From the NCBI RefSeq assembly GCF_900100455.1, contig NZ_FNCV01000008.1, positions 62,001 to 126,000 on the forward strand: 64,000 nucleotides of DNA, given 5' to 3'. Under the pieces are notes generated by a model, which did no database searches, was not told the origin of the DNA, and was given only the letters and a program-made list of their open reading frames with translations. Every line of letters begins with the position of its first letter. Positions within the stretch are counted from its first letter, which is position 1. Position numbers and translations under genes: made by a program. The DNA is from Roseospirillum parvum (GTDB taxonomy: Bacteria; Pseudomonadota; Alphaproteobacteria; Rhodospirillales; Rhodospirillaceae). Of the stretch, positions 1-8,454 are shown piece by piece.

Positions 1-252
1 GTCGGTCAGCACCACGCTGACCTCCAGGGCGCCGGTGATCGGCTCGCCGGCACCATCCTCCAGGGCACCATCCTCCAGATGCTGGGCGCGATCCGCCAGA
101 CCGACCCTGAGCGCCGCCAGGGTGGCCGCCTGGACCAGCGCCTCGGCCTCGGGCAGGGCGCCCAGCCATTCTGGCTCGTCAATGCTGACGGCCATCGCCA
201 CGTCGAGATCAAGACGGGGTTCGGTCGCCGCCACGGCCGGGTCGGCTGTCAT
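1..252 (-). CDS. ybeY: Endoribonuclease YbeY, N-terminal part (cut by window edge)
   Basis: The first 84 codons of a gene that runs off the left edge. The readable product starts [16 protein letters not shown] and ends, at the window edge, in EVSVVLTD, the conserved LTD segment of the YbeY/UPF0054 family. YbeY is a metal-dependent RNase needed for 16S rRNA 3-prime maturation and ribosome quality control. The ATG overlaps the TGA of the upstream phoH gene by 4 bases (ATGA), the usual phoH-ybeY pairing. The catalytic HGxLHLxGYDH motif would lie outside the window, so the assignment rests on the visible N-terminus and the neighbour. Confidence 0.85.
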   Translation of the reverse strand, partial: MTADPAVAATEPRLDLDVAMAVSIDEPEWLGALPEAEALVQAATLAALRVGLADRAQHLEDGALEDGAGEPITGALEVSVVLTD

Positions 253-1277
253 GGCTCGGCGTCTCCTTGCTGCGGGCCCGGGGTCACCGCCAGGGCCCCT
301 TCATGCTGATCGTAGGCACGCACGATGCGGGTCACCAGATCGTGGCGCACCACGTCGCGCGCCGTGAAGCGCACCGCCGCCATGCCGTCCAACCCCTCGA
401 GCACGCCCAGGGCGTCCTTCAAGCCCGAACGGGCGCCCAGCGGCAGGTCGACCTGCGACAGGTCGCCGGTCACCACCATGCGCGAGTTCTCGCCGAGGCG
501 GGTCAGGAACATCTTCATCTGGGTCGGCGTGGTGTTCTGCGCCTCGTCCAGGATGACGAAGGCGTTGGACAGGGTGCGGCCGCGCATGAAGGCCAGCGGC
601 GCCACCTCGATGTCGCCCGACTCCAGGGCCCGGGCCACCTTGTCGCCGGGCAGGCAGACGTGCAGGGCGTCGTACAGCGGGCGCAGGTAGGGATCGACCT
701 TGTCGCGCATGTCGCCGGGCAGAAAGCCGATCTTCTCGCCCGCCTCGACCGCCGGGCGCGACAGGATCAGCCGCTCGACCCGGCCCTGGCGCAGCATCCC
801 CACCGCCATCGCCACGGCCAGGAAGGTCTTGCCGGTGCCGGCCGGGCCCAGGCCGAAGACCAGCTCGTGGTCCTGCATGGCCTTGACGTAGGTCCCCTGG
901 GTCGGCGAGCGCGGGGCGATCGGGCGCTTGTAGGTGTGGATGGTCAGCGCCTCCAGCGCCGCCGGGTCGAGCCGCTGGGCGGGATCGGCCACGGCGCTGT
1001 GGCGCACCGCCGCGTCGACCTCGGCGGCGGCCACCTCGCGGCCCCGGACGGCCTCGCCATAGAGCCGCTCCAGGGCCTCGCCGGCCGCCTCGGCGCCGGG
1101 CCGCGGGCCGCTGATGGCAACCCCGTTGCCGCGGCTGACCACCGCCACCCCGAGCCGCGATTCAAGGCGCGTCAGGTTGGCGTTGTCCGGCCCGAACAGC
1201 ACCTGGACGGCGCGGTTGTCCTCGAAGGACAGGGCCAGGGTGATCGGGTCATCCGGCGGGGCGGGCTGGGGGCTCAC
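249..1277 (-). CDS. phoH: PhoH-like ATPase
   Basis: A 342-residue cytoplasmic P-loop ATPase of the PhoH family. Walker A is GPAGTGKT at residues 144-151 and Walker B VILDEAQN at 241-248; the N-terminal ~115 residues form the KH-like part seen in PhoH proteins. The family is linked to RNA metabolism and usually sits between miaB and ybeY, as here. The start is GTG at 1277, overlapping the miaB stop as GTGA; the stop overlaps the ybeY ATG. The three genes are therefore translationally coupled in a miaB-phoH-ybeY operon. The exact biochemical role of PhoH is not established for this organism. Confidence 0.95.
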   Translation of the reverse strand: MSPQPAPPDDPITLALSFEDNRAVQVLFGPDNANLTRLESRLGVAVVSRGNGVAISGPRPGAEAAGEALERLYGEAVRGREVAAAEVDAAVRHSAVADPAQRLDPAALEALTIHTYKRPIAPRSPTQGTYVKAMQDHELVFGLGPAGTGKTFLAVAMAVGMLRQGRVERLILSRPAVEAGEKIGFLPGDMRDKVDPYLRPLYDALHVCLPGDKVARALESGDIEVAPLAFMRGRTLSNAFVILDEAQNTTPTQMKMFLTRLGENSRMVVTGDLSQVDLPLGARSGLKDALGVLEGLDGMAAVRFTARDVVRHDLVTRIVRAYDQHEGALAVTPGPQQGDAEP

Positions 1278-2674
1278 GCGCAGGCTCGTTCAGGGTCTTG
1301 GCGGGGCGGAGCCTCGAGGATCACGCCGGCCAGACTGTGCGGATGGGCGGCCTCGATCTCGACCTCGACCAGCTCGCCGAGGCGGGCCGTTTCGGTCATC
1401 ACGTGCACCGGCTGCATGTACGGCGAGCGCCCCACGAGCTGACCCGGACGGCGCCCCGGGCGGTCCAGCAGAACCGGGAAGCGGCGCCCCACCGAGGCCT
1501 GGTTGAAGGCCATCTGGCGGGCATCGAGGCGGGCCATCAGGCGGGCCAGACGCTCTTCCTTGACCGCTTCCGGCACCTGATCGGGCAGGCTGGCGGCCGG
1601 CGTGCCGGGGCGCGGCGAGTACTTGAAGGCGAAGGCCTGGATGACGTCGGCCCGCTCGACCACCTCCAGCGTCGCCGCGAAATCGGCCTCGCTCTCGCCG
1701 GGGAAGCCGACGATGAAATCGCTCGACACCATCAGCCCCGGCCGGGCGGCCTTCAGGCGGGCCACCAGATCCAGGTAGTGGGCCGCCGTGTGGCCCCGGT
1801 TCATGGCCTTGAGGATGCGGTCCGAGCCCGACTGCACCGGCAGATGCAGGAAGGGCACCAGCACCTGAAGCTCGCCATGGGCGGCGATCAGGGCGTCATC
1901 GACCTCGCGCGGGTGCGAGGTGGTGTAGCGCAGCGCCTTGAGGCCGGGCAGCCCGGCCAGCCGGCGCAGCAGGTCGCCGAAGCGGGTGCCGTCGGCGTCC
2001 CGCCAGCCGTTGACGTTCTGGCCCAACAGGGTGATCTCGACCGCCCCGCCGGCGATCAGCGCTTCGGCCTCGGCAATGATGTCGGCCGCCGGGCGGCAGT
2101 ACTCGGCGCCCCGGGTGTAGGGCACCACGCAGAAGGTGCAGAAGCGGTCGCAGCCCTCCTGGATCGACAGGAAGGCGCTCGGGCCCTGCACCCCGGGGGC
2201 CGGCAGATGGTCGAACTTGGGCTCGGCCGGGAAGTCGGTGTCGATCAGCCCCAGGCCCTTGCGGCCGCCGTCGGCAGCCACCGGGCAGGCCCCGGCGGCC
2301 AGGGCACGGTGGGCCTGGGCGACGAACTCGGGCAGGCGGAACAGGGTCAGCGGCCCCAGCACCAGATCGACGAAGGGGGCGCGGGCCAGAAGCTCCGGCC
2401 CCTCGGCCTGGGCCACGCAGCCGGCCACGGCGAGCAGGGTCTCGCCCCCGGCGCGGCGCCGCGCCTCGATGCGGCGGCGCAGGCGGCCCAGTTCGGAATA
2501 GACCTTCTCGGCCGCCTTCTCGCGGATGTGGCAGGTGTTGAGCAGCACGATGTCGGCGGCGCCGGCATCCTCCGTCAGGGCATAGCCCAGGGGCGCCATG
2601 ACATCGGCCATGCGGGCCGAATCATGGACGTTCATCTGACATCCGAAGGTCTTGATGAAAAGCTGTTTGGCCAC
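1274..2674 (-). CDS. miaB: tRNA-2-methylthio-N6-dimethylallyladenosine synthase MiaB
   Basis: Methylthiotransferase that adds the ms2 group at A37 of tRNAs reading UNN codons. Counting from the GTG at 2674, the N-terminal MTTase domain carries Cys12, Cys48 and Cys86 (auxiliary 4Fe-4S cluster) and the radical-SAM motif CDRFCTFC supplies Cys175, Cys179 and Cys182; a TRAM domain follows at the C-terminus. The GTG start gives [15 protein letters not shown], the usual family N-terminus, and a 466-residue protein. An in-frame ATG at 2749 would add 25 residues that look non-homologous; neither start has a strong ribosome-binding site. Overlaps phoH by 4 bases. Confidence 0.95.
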   Translation of the reverse strand: MAKQLFIKTFGCQMNVHDSARMADVMAPLGYALTEDAGAADIVLLNTCHIREKAAEKVYSELGRLRRRIEARRRAGGETLLAVAGCVAQAEGPELLARAPFVDLVLGPLTLFRLPEFVAQAHRALAAGACPVAADGGRKGLGLIDTDFPAEPKFDHLPAPGVQGPSAFLSIQEGCDRFCTFCVVPYTRGAEYCRPAADIIAEAEALIAGGAVEITLLGQNVNGWRDADGTRFGDLLRRLAGLPGLKALRYTTSHPREVDDALIAAHGELQVLVPFLHLPVQSGSDRILKAMNRGHTAAHYLDLVARLKAARPGLMVSSDFIVGFPGESEADFAATLEVVERADVIQAFAFKYSPRPGTPAASLPDQVPEAVKEERLARLMARLDARQMAFNQASVGRRFPVLLDRPGRRPGQLVGRSPYMQPVHVMTETARLGELVEVEIEAAHPHSLAGVILEAPPRQDPERACA

Positions 2675-2785
2675 GTCTCTTGCCAGGAGCCGATTGTCGC
2701 GAGGGAGGGCGGACCGCCACGGCCTCTCCCCCAAAGGGACGATGTACATCAGGCGGCGTTCAATTGCCAGTCCTGCCGGGGACCC

Positions 2786-3739
2786 TCAGCCGCGTGGCCG
2801 GTGGTGGAAGACCACCGGCGGCAGGCCACCCTGGGTTGCCCCCACCTCGGCCCCGGCACTTTCGGCCACCGGGTCGAGGCGCCCGGCCAGGGCGGCCGAC
2901 ACGCCGCTCGCCACGCGGGCCCGGCAGGCCTCGGCCAGGGCCTTGCGGTTGGCGAAGTCACTCACCTCGACCGGCGGATGGAAGACCACCTCGGCCCGCT
3001 TGCGGCCCAGCCCGAGCAGGGCCCACAGATGGGGCGCCAGATCCATGTCGCCATACCACGCCACGAACGGCCGCCAGGCCAGCCCCAGGGGCAGGCCATC
3101 GAGCCGGGTATAGGCCAGACTGACCGGCTGCACGCTGACCGGCTGGCCGTCGTGCGGCGCCTCGGCCACGGCGAACAGGGCGCTCTTGAAGGGCAGCACC
3201 CGGTTGCCATCGCTCGAGGTGCCCTCCGGGAACAGGATCAGCGGCTCGCCATCGGCGAAGCGGCGCCGGATTTCCGCCATCTGATCGCCGGTCCGGGTGC
3301 GCTTGCGCTCGACGAACACGGTGCGGCCCAGCTTGGCGATCAGCCCGAAGCCGGGCCAGCCGGCCACCTCGGCCTTGCTGACGAAGGCCCCCGGGATCAG
3401 CGAGCCAAGAACCACGATGTCGGCATAGCTGGTGTGGTTGGCGACGCACAGCAAGGGCCGCTTGCCGCACACCTCGCCGTGCACCTTGATCTCAAGCTGG
3501 ATGATCCGCCCCACCGCCTGCCAGTAGAAGCGGGCCAGGGAACGGTAGGGCCCGCCCAGGCGCATCACCGCCCAGTAGGGGGGAATGAACAGCACGGTGA
3601 AGGCGGCAAAGGCCAACAGCCGCGCCGCCGCGCCCAGGGTGGAGCCCAGGCGGGGCGCGAACAGGCGCCTCTGGCCGGTTGCCTCCCACCCGGAGTCGGC
3701 CGTTTCGGAAACCGCGGAGCGCGCGCGCGCGTCGTCCAT
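2786..3739 (-). CDS. Lysophospholipid acyltransferase, PlsC/OlsA type
   Basis: A 317-residue membrane-associated acyltransferase. An N-terminal hydrophobic segment (about residues 36-60) precedes the acyltransferase motif NHTSYAD (101-107) and FPEGTSSDG (170-178), the blocks I and III of the PlsC superfamily that bind the acyl donor and glycerol/ornithine acceptor. It directly follows an OlsB-like N-acyltransferase on the same strand (gap about 120 bases), which suggests OlsA function, that is O-acylation of lyso-ornithine lipid; a general 1-acyl-glycerol-3-phosphate acyltransferase role is the alternative. ATG at 3739 is taken as start; two GTG codons lie just upstream in frame. Confidence 0.85.
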   Translation of the reverse strand: MDDARARSAVSETADSGWEATGQRRLFAPRLGSTLGAAARLLAFAAFTVLFIPPYWAVMRLGGPYRSLARFYWQAVGRIIQLEIKVHGEVCGKRPLLCVANHTSYADIVVLGSLIPGAFVSKAEVAGWPGFGLIAKLGRTVFVERKRTRTGDQMAEIRRRFADGEPLILFPEGTSSDGNRVLPFKSALFAVAEAPHDGQPVSVQPVSLAYTRLDGLPLGLAWRPFVAWYGDMDLAPHLWALLGLGRKRAEVVFHPPVEVSDFANRKALAEACRARVASGVSAALAGRLDPVAESAGAEVGATQGGLPPVVFHHRPRG

Positions 3740-3858
3740 CACCACAACCCTGACCCGGGGAACGTGAAGGGATCGAAACCCCGGCTACTGTAACAGCACA
3801 TGGTCCAACCCTGAAACATCCGATGCGACGTTTCGGGCCGGGCGGAGGGGCGAAACGT

Positions 3859-4695
3859 TCAGCCGGTGGTGTCGCGGGCGGTGCGGTCATAGTGGCGGAG
3901 GTACTTTTCCGTCACCTGATCGGTTTTCACCACGATGCACACGTCGGTGGTGTTGAACTGATAATCAATCACCGCGCCGTCACCGACCCAGCCCCCCAGC
4001 CTCAGGTACCCCTTGACCAGCGGGGCGAGGCTGGCCAGGGCGCGCTTGGGGTCATAGTCCTCGCGGGCCAGCCGGCGCATCTCGGTGCAGCGCTCGGCCA
4101 GGGCCACCGGGCGCAGCGCCTCCGGGGCCAGATGGTTGTGGACCAGGTAGCTGAGCTGGGGCGCCAACTGGTCCGGGTCGGTGCCGTGCAGGCTGGCGCA
4201 GCCGAACATGATGTCGATGTCGTGGCGGAACACGTAGGCCGCGATGCCGCGCCACAGAAGCTGCATGATGGCCCGGTCGCGGTAGCGGTTGTCGACGCAC
4301 GAGCGGCCCAGCTCGAGGATCTCGCCGGAAAAGGCTTCCAGGCGGCTGATGTCGTACTCGTCGGCGGTATAGAAGCGGCCGGCCCGGGCGGCGTGGGCGC
4401 GCCGCGCCAGCCGGTAGCAGGCAACAATGGCCTCGGCCCCCCGGCCCAGGTTGTGGTCGAGCACCAGCAGATGGTCGCAGGTTTCGTCGAAGGCGTCGAA
4501 ATCGCGCTCGGCGGCGGCCATCTCGGGCGTCGGGTGGGCGCCCATCTCCTGATAGAAGACGCGGTAGCGCAGGTTCTGGGCGGCGCGCACCTCGCTTTCG
4601 TCCCGGGCCAGCCGGACTTCCAGGTTGCCGGCGGTCACGCGGTCGTCGGCCCCGGGCGGGGCGGCGGGCTGATCGGAACGGGAAGCTTGACTCAT
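3859..4695 (-). CDS. olsB: GNAT-fold ornithine-acyl-ACP N-acyltransferase-like protein (OlsB type)
   Basis: A 278-residue member of the OlsB/hemolysin-like GNAT family. Characteristic segments are LRYRVFYQEMG near residue 43, FDAFDETCDHLLV near 66, the ELGRSCVDNRYRD block in the middle and MFGCASLHGTDP after it. OlsB transfers a 3-hydroxyacyl chain from ACP to the alpha-amino group of ornithine, the first step of phosphorus-free ornithine lipid synthesis. The downstream PlsC-type gene would provide the second step. Family membership is visible in the sequence; the substrate is inferred from the pairing. ATG start at 4695. Confidence 0.8.
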   Translation of the reverse strand: MSQASRSDQPAAPPGADDRVTAGNLEVRLARDESEVRAAQNLRYRVFYQEMGAHPTPEMAAAERDFDAFDETCDHLLVLDHNLGRGAEAIVACYRLARRAHAARAGRFYTADEYDISRLEAFSGEILELGRSCVDNRYRDRAIMQLLWRGIAAYVFRHDIDIMFGCASLHGTDPDQLAPQLSYLVHNHLAPEALRPVALAERCTEMRRLAREDYDPKRALASLAPLVKGYLRLGGWVGDGAVIDYQFNTTDVCIVVKTDQVTEKYLRHYDRTARDTTG

Positions 4696-4798
4696 GAGCG
4701 GGGTCGCGTCTCGCTGGCTCGGGGAGTGGGAGGTAAGCCGAAGGACCGGCGCCGGTCAACAGCCGATTGGCCGACTGGCATCCCGGTTGGGCCCCAGT

Positions 4799-4858
4799 TT
4801 GGACTCCGGCTTGGACTCCGGTTTGGACTCCGGCTTGGACTCCGGCTTGGACTCCGGT
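4799..4858. repeat. 12-bp tandem repeat, five units
   Basis: Five head-to-tail copies of ttggactccggc/t occupy 4799-4858 with only C/T variation in the last base. They sit in the gap between the fur stop codon (4866) and the olsB start (4695). Such an array can change length by slippage; it could alter spacing or termination between fur and olsB, but nothing more can be read from the sequence. Confidence 0.95.
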
Positions 4859-4865
4859 TGGATTT

Positions 4866-5342
4866 TCAAGGCGTCCCAGATTCGGTCGGCGCGTCGGTTG
4901 GCGCGTCGGCCGCCTCATCGTCGAGCGGCACCCCGAACAGCTCCAGCCGATGGCCGACCAGCCGGAAGCCGTGCTGGCGGGCGATGCGGTGCTGCAGCTC
5001 CTCGATCTCGGTGCTGTGGAACTCGACCACCTTGCCGCAGGTCACATCGATCAGGTGATCGTGATGTTCCTCCGGCACCTCCTCATAGCGGGCCCGGCCG
5101 TCGCCGAAATCGTGGCGGGTCAGGATGCCGGCATCCTCGAACAGGCGCACCGTGCGGTAGACGGTGGCGATGCTGATCCGGGGATCCTCGGCGGTGGCCC
5201 GGTGGTGCAACGCCTCGACATCCGGATGGTCGGCGGCCTCCGACAACACGCGGGCAATGATCCGCCGCTGACCGGTCATTTTCATGCCCCGGTCGATGCA
5301 CATCTGCTCGATACGCGAAACCGTCATACTGGCCCGCTTCAT
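4866..5342 (-). CDS. fur: Fur-family metal-responsive repressor (Mur/Fur-like)
   Basis: A 158-residue Fur-family regulator with an N-terminal winged helix (MTGQRRIIARVLSEAADHP, then ISIATVYRTVRLFEDAGI) and a C-terminal dimerisation/metal domain containing HHDHLIDVTCGKVVEFHS. The first cysteine of the usual structural CxxC pair is replaced by Asp (IDVTC in place of ICLDC), as in alphaproteobacterial Mur/Fur proteins, so the metal sensed may be Mn rather than Fe. A Ser/Thr/Pro-rich tail follows. ATG at 5342; MTVSR at residue 6 is a possible alternative. A single gene between mucR and olsB on the same strand. Confidence 0.92.
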   Translation of the reverse strand: MKRASMTVSRIEQMCIDRGMKMTGQRRIIARVLSEAADHPDVEALHHRATAEDPRISIATVYRTVRLFEDAGILTRHDFGDGRARYEEVPEEHHDHLIDVTCGKVVEFHSTEIEELQHRIARQHGFRLVGHRLELFGVPLDDEAADAPTDAPTESGTP

Positions 5343-5485
5343 GCTGCAAGCGATTGCGTTGACGGCGCGACCCCCGGGATCACCCGTCGGGCCAACCGTG
5401 GGTGGCCCATCACCCTAACTTTTCCCCGTTCCGGCGGCGAGGTCAAGCCGCGCCGCCGGTGGCGCCGGTTTCGCGGGGAACTCAG

Positions 5486-5602
5486 CCCCGGCCGCGCCCG
5501 CTGCGCGGCCTGTTCAACCCCGGCCGCGCCCGCTGCGCGACCTGTTCAACCCCGGCCGCGCCCGCTGCGCGACCTGTTCAACCCCGGCCGCGCCCGCCGC
5601 GC
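5486..5602. repeat. 32-bp tandem repeat across the mucR 3-prime end
   Basis: Three head-to-tail 32-base units (5486-5517, 5518-5549, 5550-5581) and a partial fourth (from 5582) share the core cggccgcgcccgctgcgcg followed by cctgttcaa. The mucR stop codon (5578-5580) lies in the third unit and the partial fourth encodes the Arg/Gly-rich C-terminus. The array therefore looks like expansion of the terminal part of mucR into its own 3-prime flank. Confidence 0.93.
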
Positions 5603-5997
5603 GGCTTGGTGCCCAGGCCGATCTGCTTGGCCAGGTTGGAGCGGTGCAGGGCATAGTTGGGGGCGACCATGGGATAGTCGGCCGGCAGGCCCCAGCGCTC
5701 CCGATACTCCTCAGGGGTCATGTTGTAGGCGGTTTTCAGATGCCGCTTCAGCATCTTCAGCTTCTTGCCGTCTTCCAGGCAAATGATGTAGTCCGGCGTG
5801 ACCGACTTCTTGATCGGGACGGCGGGCTGCGGACGCTCCGGCTCGGCCTCGGCCCGGCCCAGGCCGGCCAGGGTGCCATGAACCTCCTTGATCAGGCCGG
5901 GGAGATCACCCACCTGGACGGTGTTATTGGAAACATGGGCGGCAACGATTTCCGTTGTCAGCTCCATAAGCTCTTTTTCGTTGATGGTGTCGGTCAT
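5578..5997 (-). CDS. mucR: MucR/Ros-family transcriptional regulator
   Basis: A 139-residue DNA-binding protein of the MucR/Ros family, global regulators of exopolysaccharide, motility and cell-cycle genes in Alphaproteobacteria. The signature region is IICLEDGKKLKMLKRHL (residues 71-87) followed by NMTPEEYRERWGLPADYPMV. Only Cys73 and His86 of the canonical Cys2His2 zinc site remain: Asp76 replaces the second Cys and the second His is absent. Zinc-free Ros homologues with a CLEDG motif are known from rhizobia, so the fold can persist without metal. Start ATG at 5997 has a good GGAG site; an in-frame ATG at 6045 is less likely. The C-terminus is a short RGGRGRG tail. Confidence 0.93.
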   Translation of the reverse strand: MTDTINEKELMELTTEIVAAHVSNNTVQVGDLPGLIKEVHGTLAGLGRAEAEPERPQPAVPIKKSVTPDYIICLEDGKKLKMLKRHLKTAYNMTPEEYRERWGLPADYPMVAPNYALHRSNLAKQIGLGTKPRGGRGRG

Positions 5998-6033
5998 TTT
6001 TCTCCGGCATCCTTTGGCAGTGAACCATGGGTT

Positions 6034-6062
6034 GCTATATGCCAAATCCTGGTTTCTTGCAA
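6034..6062 (-). promoter_or_regulatory. Candidate sigma-70-type promoter of mucR
   Basis: Reading the minus strand, TTGCAA (6062-6057) is separated by exactly 17 bases from TATAGC (6039-6034), followed about 40 bases later by the mucR ATG. The match is by eye. The same 94-base interval must also hold the promoter of the divergent tusA-like gene. Confidence 0.5.
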
Positions 6063-6091
6063 GCGCAGTCGTCGCGTTGGAGCCAAGAAAT

Positions 6092-6367
6092 ATGAACCAT
6101 GATAAGCCTGACCAAAGCCAGGCCGACTATTTCCTGGACATCACCAGTGACGTGTGCCCGATGACCTATGTCCGGACACGCCTGCTTCTTGAGCAAATGA
6201 TTCCCGGCCAGATCGCCGAAATTCGCCTTATGGGCGCCGAACCGCTGGCAAACGTACCTATTGCGGTACATGACGCCGGCCACGAGGTGCTCGACCTCGC
6301 GCCCGAACCCGACAGCGGCGCCGACGGTCCGCACCGGCTGACCGTGCGCCGGGGCAACAGCGCCTGA
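6092..6367 (+). CDS. TusA-family sulfurtransferase-like protein
   Basis: A 91-residue TusA/SirA-like protein. After a short N-terminal extension it shows YFLDITSDVCPMTYVRTRLLLEQM, with the family Cys-Pro pair at residues 22-23 where the persulfide-carrying Cys sits, then the beta-strand/helix pattern ending in LTVRRG. TusA-like proteins shuttle sulfur for tRNA thiolation, molybdenum cofactor or sulfur oxidation; which of these applies cannot be told. ATG at 6092 gives a normal-length family member. Divergent from mucR, convergent with rimI. Confidence 0.85.
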   Translation: MNHDKPDQSQADYFLDITSDVCPMTYVRTRLLLEQMIPGQIAEIRLMGAEPLANVPIAVHDAGHEVLDLAPEPDSGADGPHRLTVRRGNSA

Positions 6368-6393
6368 TCGACACCGCCAGAGTAACCGGCGCC

Positions 6394-6864
6394 TCAGACC
6401 AGCCGCAGGGCCAGCACCAGGGCATCGACCGCGCCAGCCGGCCGCTGGTAATAGCGCCGGCGGCGGCCCAGCGGGGCAAAACCCAGGGCGTGGTACAGGT
6501 AAAGCGCCGGCTGGTTGTCCTCGGCCACCTCCAGGACCATCTCCCCGGCCCCCAGGCGCGCCGCCTCGGCCAGCCCCGCCGCGACCAGACGCCGCCCCAG
6601 CCCCCGGCCCTGGTGCGCCGGATCGACGGCCAGGGTCAAAAGCTCGGCCTGATCGCCGGCCACGCGGCACAGGATGAAGCCCAGCGGCTGCCCCGTCGCG
6701 TCCACCGCCAGATGACCGAAGCTGCCCGGCAGAACGATCAGATCGCCCAGCTCGCCGGGCGTCCAGGGTCGTTCCTGACGCGGAACGAATGCCGCCGCGT
6801 GCAGGGCGGCGGCCACCTCGGCATGAACGAAGGCCAGGACAGGCAGGTCGATGGGCGGCCTCAC
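6394..6864 (-). CDS. rimI: Ribosomal-protein-alanine N-acetyltransferase RimI
   Basis: A 156-residue GNAT acetyltransferase. The acetyl-CoA loop is HQGRGLGRRL (residues 84-93), preceded by LLTLAVDP and followed by LEVAEDNQPALYLYHALGF, all typical of RimI, which acetylates the N-terminus of ribosomal protein S18. The start is GTG at 6864, overlapping the tsaB stop (GTGA), the conserved tsaB-rimI arrangement. An upstream in-frame start would add a low-complexity extension and was not chosen. Confidence 0.92.
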   Translation of the reverse strand: MRPPIDLPVLAFVHAEVAAALHAAAFVPRQERPWTPGELGDLIVLPGSFGHLAVDATGQPLGFILCRVAGDQAELLTLAVDPAHQGRGLGRRLVAAGLAEAARLGAGEMVLEVAEDNQPALYLYHALGFAPLGRRRRYYQRPAGAVDALVLALRLV

Positions 6865-7550
6865 GGGCGCAGGCGTCCCCCGTGGGCCGGCAGAACGGCA
6901 TCCGGCGGCCTGAGGTAAAGCGCTCCCGGCGGCGACTGGGCCGATGCCTGGGACGGCGGCGCGGCGGCGGCCAGCCGGGCCAGCGCCGCGATCGGCGGCC
7001 ACGGCAGATCAGCCGCCACCACGCCCGGCGGCACCTCGCCCAACCGGGCCAGCCCATCGCCGGCGGCCAGACACGGCGCCTCGGCCAGCACCGCCCGGGC
7101 GGCGGCCGGGTTCAGCGCCCGGGGACCATCGCCACCCGCCCCGGAATGGAATACTTCCAAGTAAAAATCGCCGCGCCGGGCGTCCAACACCACCACCCGA
7201 GGAAGCCCCTCCGCTGCCGCCGGATGATCCTCAAGCGCGGCGGCCAGGGCGGCGGTCACCGTCACCCCGACCAGCGGCACGCCGGTCGACGCGGCCAGCC
7301 CCCGGGCCATCGCCAGCCCCACCCGAAGCCCGGTGAACGAGCCCGGGCCGACACTCACCCCCAGGCGCTCCAGGTCCTTCAGGGCCACCCCGGCGGTGCC
7401 GGCAACGCGCTCGATCAGAGGCGCCAGGGCCTCGGCATGGCCCCGGGACAGGGTCAGGCTTTCCGCCGCCATCACCGCGCCCCGGTGAACCACGGCGGCG
7501 GCACACCTCGGGCCGGCGGTGTCCAGGGCCAGGGTCAGGGGGTCACTCAA
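6861..7550 (-). CDS. tsaB: tRNA threonylcarbamoyladenosine biosynthesis protein TsaB
   Basis: ASKHA-fold subunit of the TsaBDE complex that installs t6A37 in ANN-decoding tRNAs. The N-terminus reads LTLALDTAG and the family loop [21 protein letters not shown] follows after about 65 residues. The C-terminal half is Ala-rich and poorly conserved, normal for TsaB. The start is probably TTG at 7550 (giving [13 protein letters not shown], 229 residues); GTG at 7586 would add 12 residues lying inside the preceding gene. Overlaps the nitroreductase 3-prime end and rimI, so the three form one transcription unit. Confidence 0.92.
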   Translation of the reverse strand: MSDPLTLALDTAGPRCAAAVVHRGAVMAAESLTLSRGHAEALAPLIERVAGTAGVALKDLERLGVSVGPGSFTGLRVGLAMARGLAASTGVPLVGVTVTAALAAALEDHPAAAEGLPRVVVLDARRGDFYLEVFHSGAGGDGPRALNPAAARAVLAEAPCLAAGDGLARLGEVPPGVVAADLPWPPIAALARLAAAAPPSQASAQSPPGALYLRPPDAVLPAHGGRLRP

Positions 7551-8133
7551 TCCGCGAGGTCTCCGAAAAGGTGAAGCGGGGCGCACGGGCCTGAAGTCCC
7601 TCGGGGTCGCCGTAGCCCAGATTGCACAGGAAATTGCTCTTCACCCGGCCATCGGGGAAGAACTCGGCATCCACCGCCGCCTTATCAAAGCCGCTCATCG
7701 GCCCGCAGTCCAGCCCCAGGGCACGCGCCGCCAGGATCAGATAGGCCCCCTGCAAGGTGCCGTTGCGAAACGCCGTCTCGGCGATCAGCTCATCATTGCC
7801 GGCAAACCACGACCGCGCGTCGGTGTGCGGAAACAGCTTGGGCAGATGCTCGTGAAAGGCCATGTCATGCCCGATGATCACGGTCACCGGCGCGGCCATG
7901 GTCTTGTCCACGTTGCCGGCCATCAGACACGGCTTCAGACGCGCCTTGGCCCGCGGGGAAACCACAAACACAAACCGCGCCGGCGAACAATTGGCACTGG
8001 TCGGACCCATGCGCAGCAAATCATGCAAACGAACCAGATCCTCCTCGGAAACCGGATGATTCCGCCACGTGTTGAACGTCCGCGCCTCGGTGAACAACCG
8101 CGCCATCACTTCCGACGACAATGCCTCAACCAT
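7543..8133 (-). CDS. Nitroreductase-family protein, RutE/malonic-semialdehyde-reductase type
   Basis: A 196-residue FMN-dependent nitroreductase-family oxidoreductase. The sequence follows the RutE/HadB subgroup: [24 protein letters not shown] at the N-terminus, [15 protein letters not shown] for FMN binding, [20 protein letters not shown] and DCGPMSGFD, then FLCNLGYGD. RutE reduces malonic semialdehyde in pyrimidine catabolism, but no other rut gene is nearby, so the substrate is unassigned. The ATG at 8133 is preceded by a strong ribosome site GGAGGTGGAGTG. First gene of the tsaB-rimI unit. Confidence 0.88.
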   Translation of the reverse strand: MVEALSSEVMARLFTEARTFNTWRNHPVSEEDLVRLHDLLRMGPTSANCSPARFVFVVSPRAKARLKPCLMAGNVDKTMAAPVTVIIGHDMAFHEHLPKLFPHTDARSWFAGNDELIAETAFRNGTLQGAYLILAARALGLDCGPMSGFDKAAVDAEFFPDGRVKSNFLCNLGYGDPEGLQARAPRFTFSETSRIE

Positions 8134-8184
8134 CACTCCACCTCCGTCATCATTCCGATTGGTACCGGCCGATGCCGACCCAGA

Positions 8185-8335
8185 CCAAGGGGGCGCCGCC
8201 CCCTTGGAACCCCCGCCGTGACTTAAAACCCCACCCAGGGGGGCAAGCCCCCCTGGGTGGGGTTTTGATTCATGGTGGGGTCTGGGGAGGCCTCCCGGCC
8301 TCCCCAGCGGGGTTAAAAGGGGCAGCGCCCCTTTG
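8185..8335. repeat. Modular palindromic intergenic element, copy A
   Basis: Four consecutive hairpins fill the gap between the nitroreductase and the deacetylase-like gene: 8185-8207 (ccaaggggg arms), 8225-8266 (aaaaccccacccagggggg arms), 8282-8307 (ctggggagg arms) and about 8316-8335 (aaaggggc arms). Nearly the same series occurs at 32844-33028 and 61777-61958. Copy A lacks a ~30-base segment present in the other two, apparently lost between flanking cccccgcc direct repeats. Open frames crossing it are by-products of the low-complexity sequence. Confidence 0.93.
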
Positions 8336-8454
8336 CTTTGGCTCGGTATCGGCGGGCGTCATTTGGCATGATGTCGGGGGTGGATCGGTCGGTGACAAGG
8401 GGGGTGGGATGGGTTCAGAATTGGTTTTCCGTTTTGGGGGCGAGGTTTCTGGTG

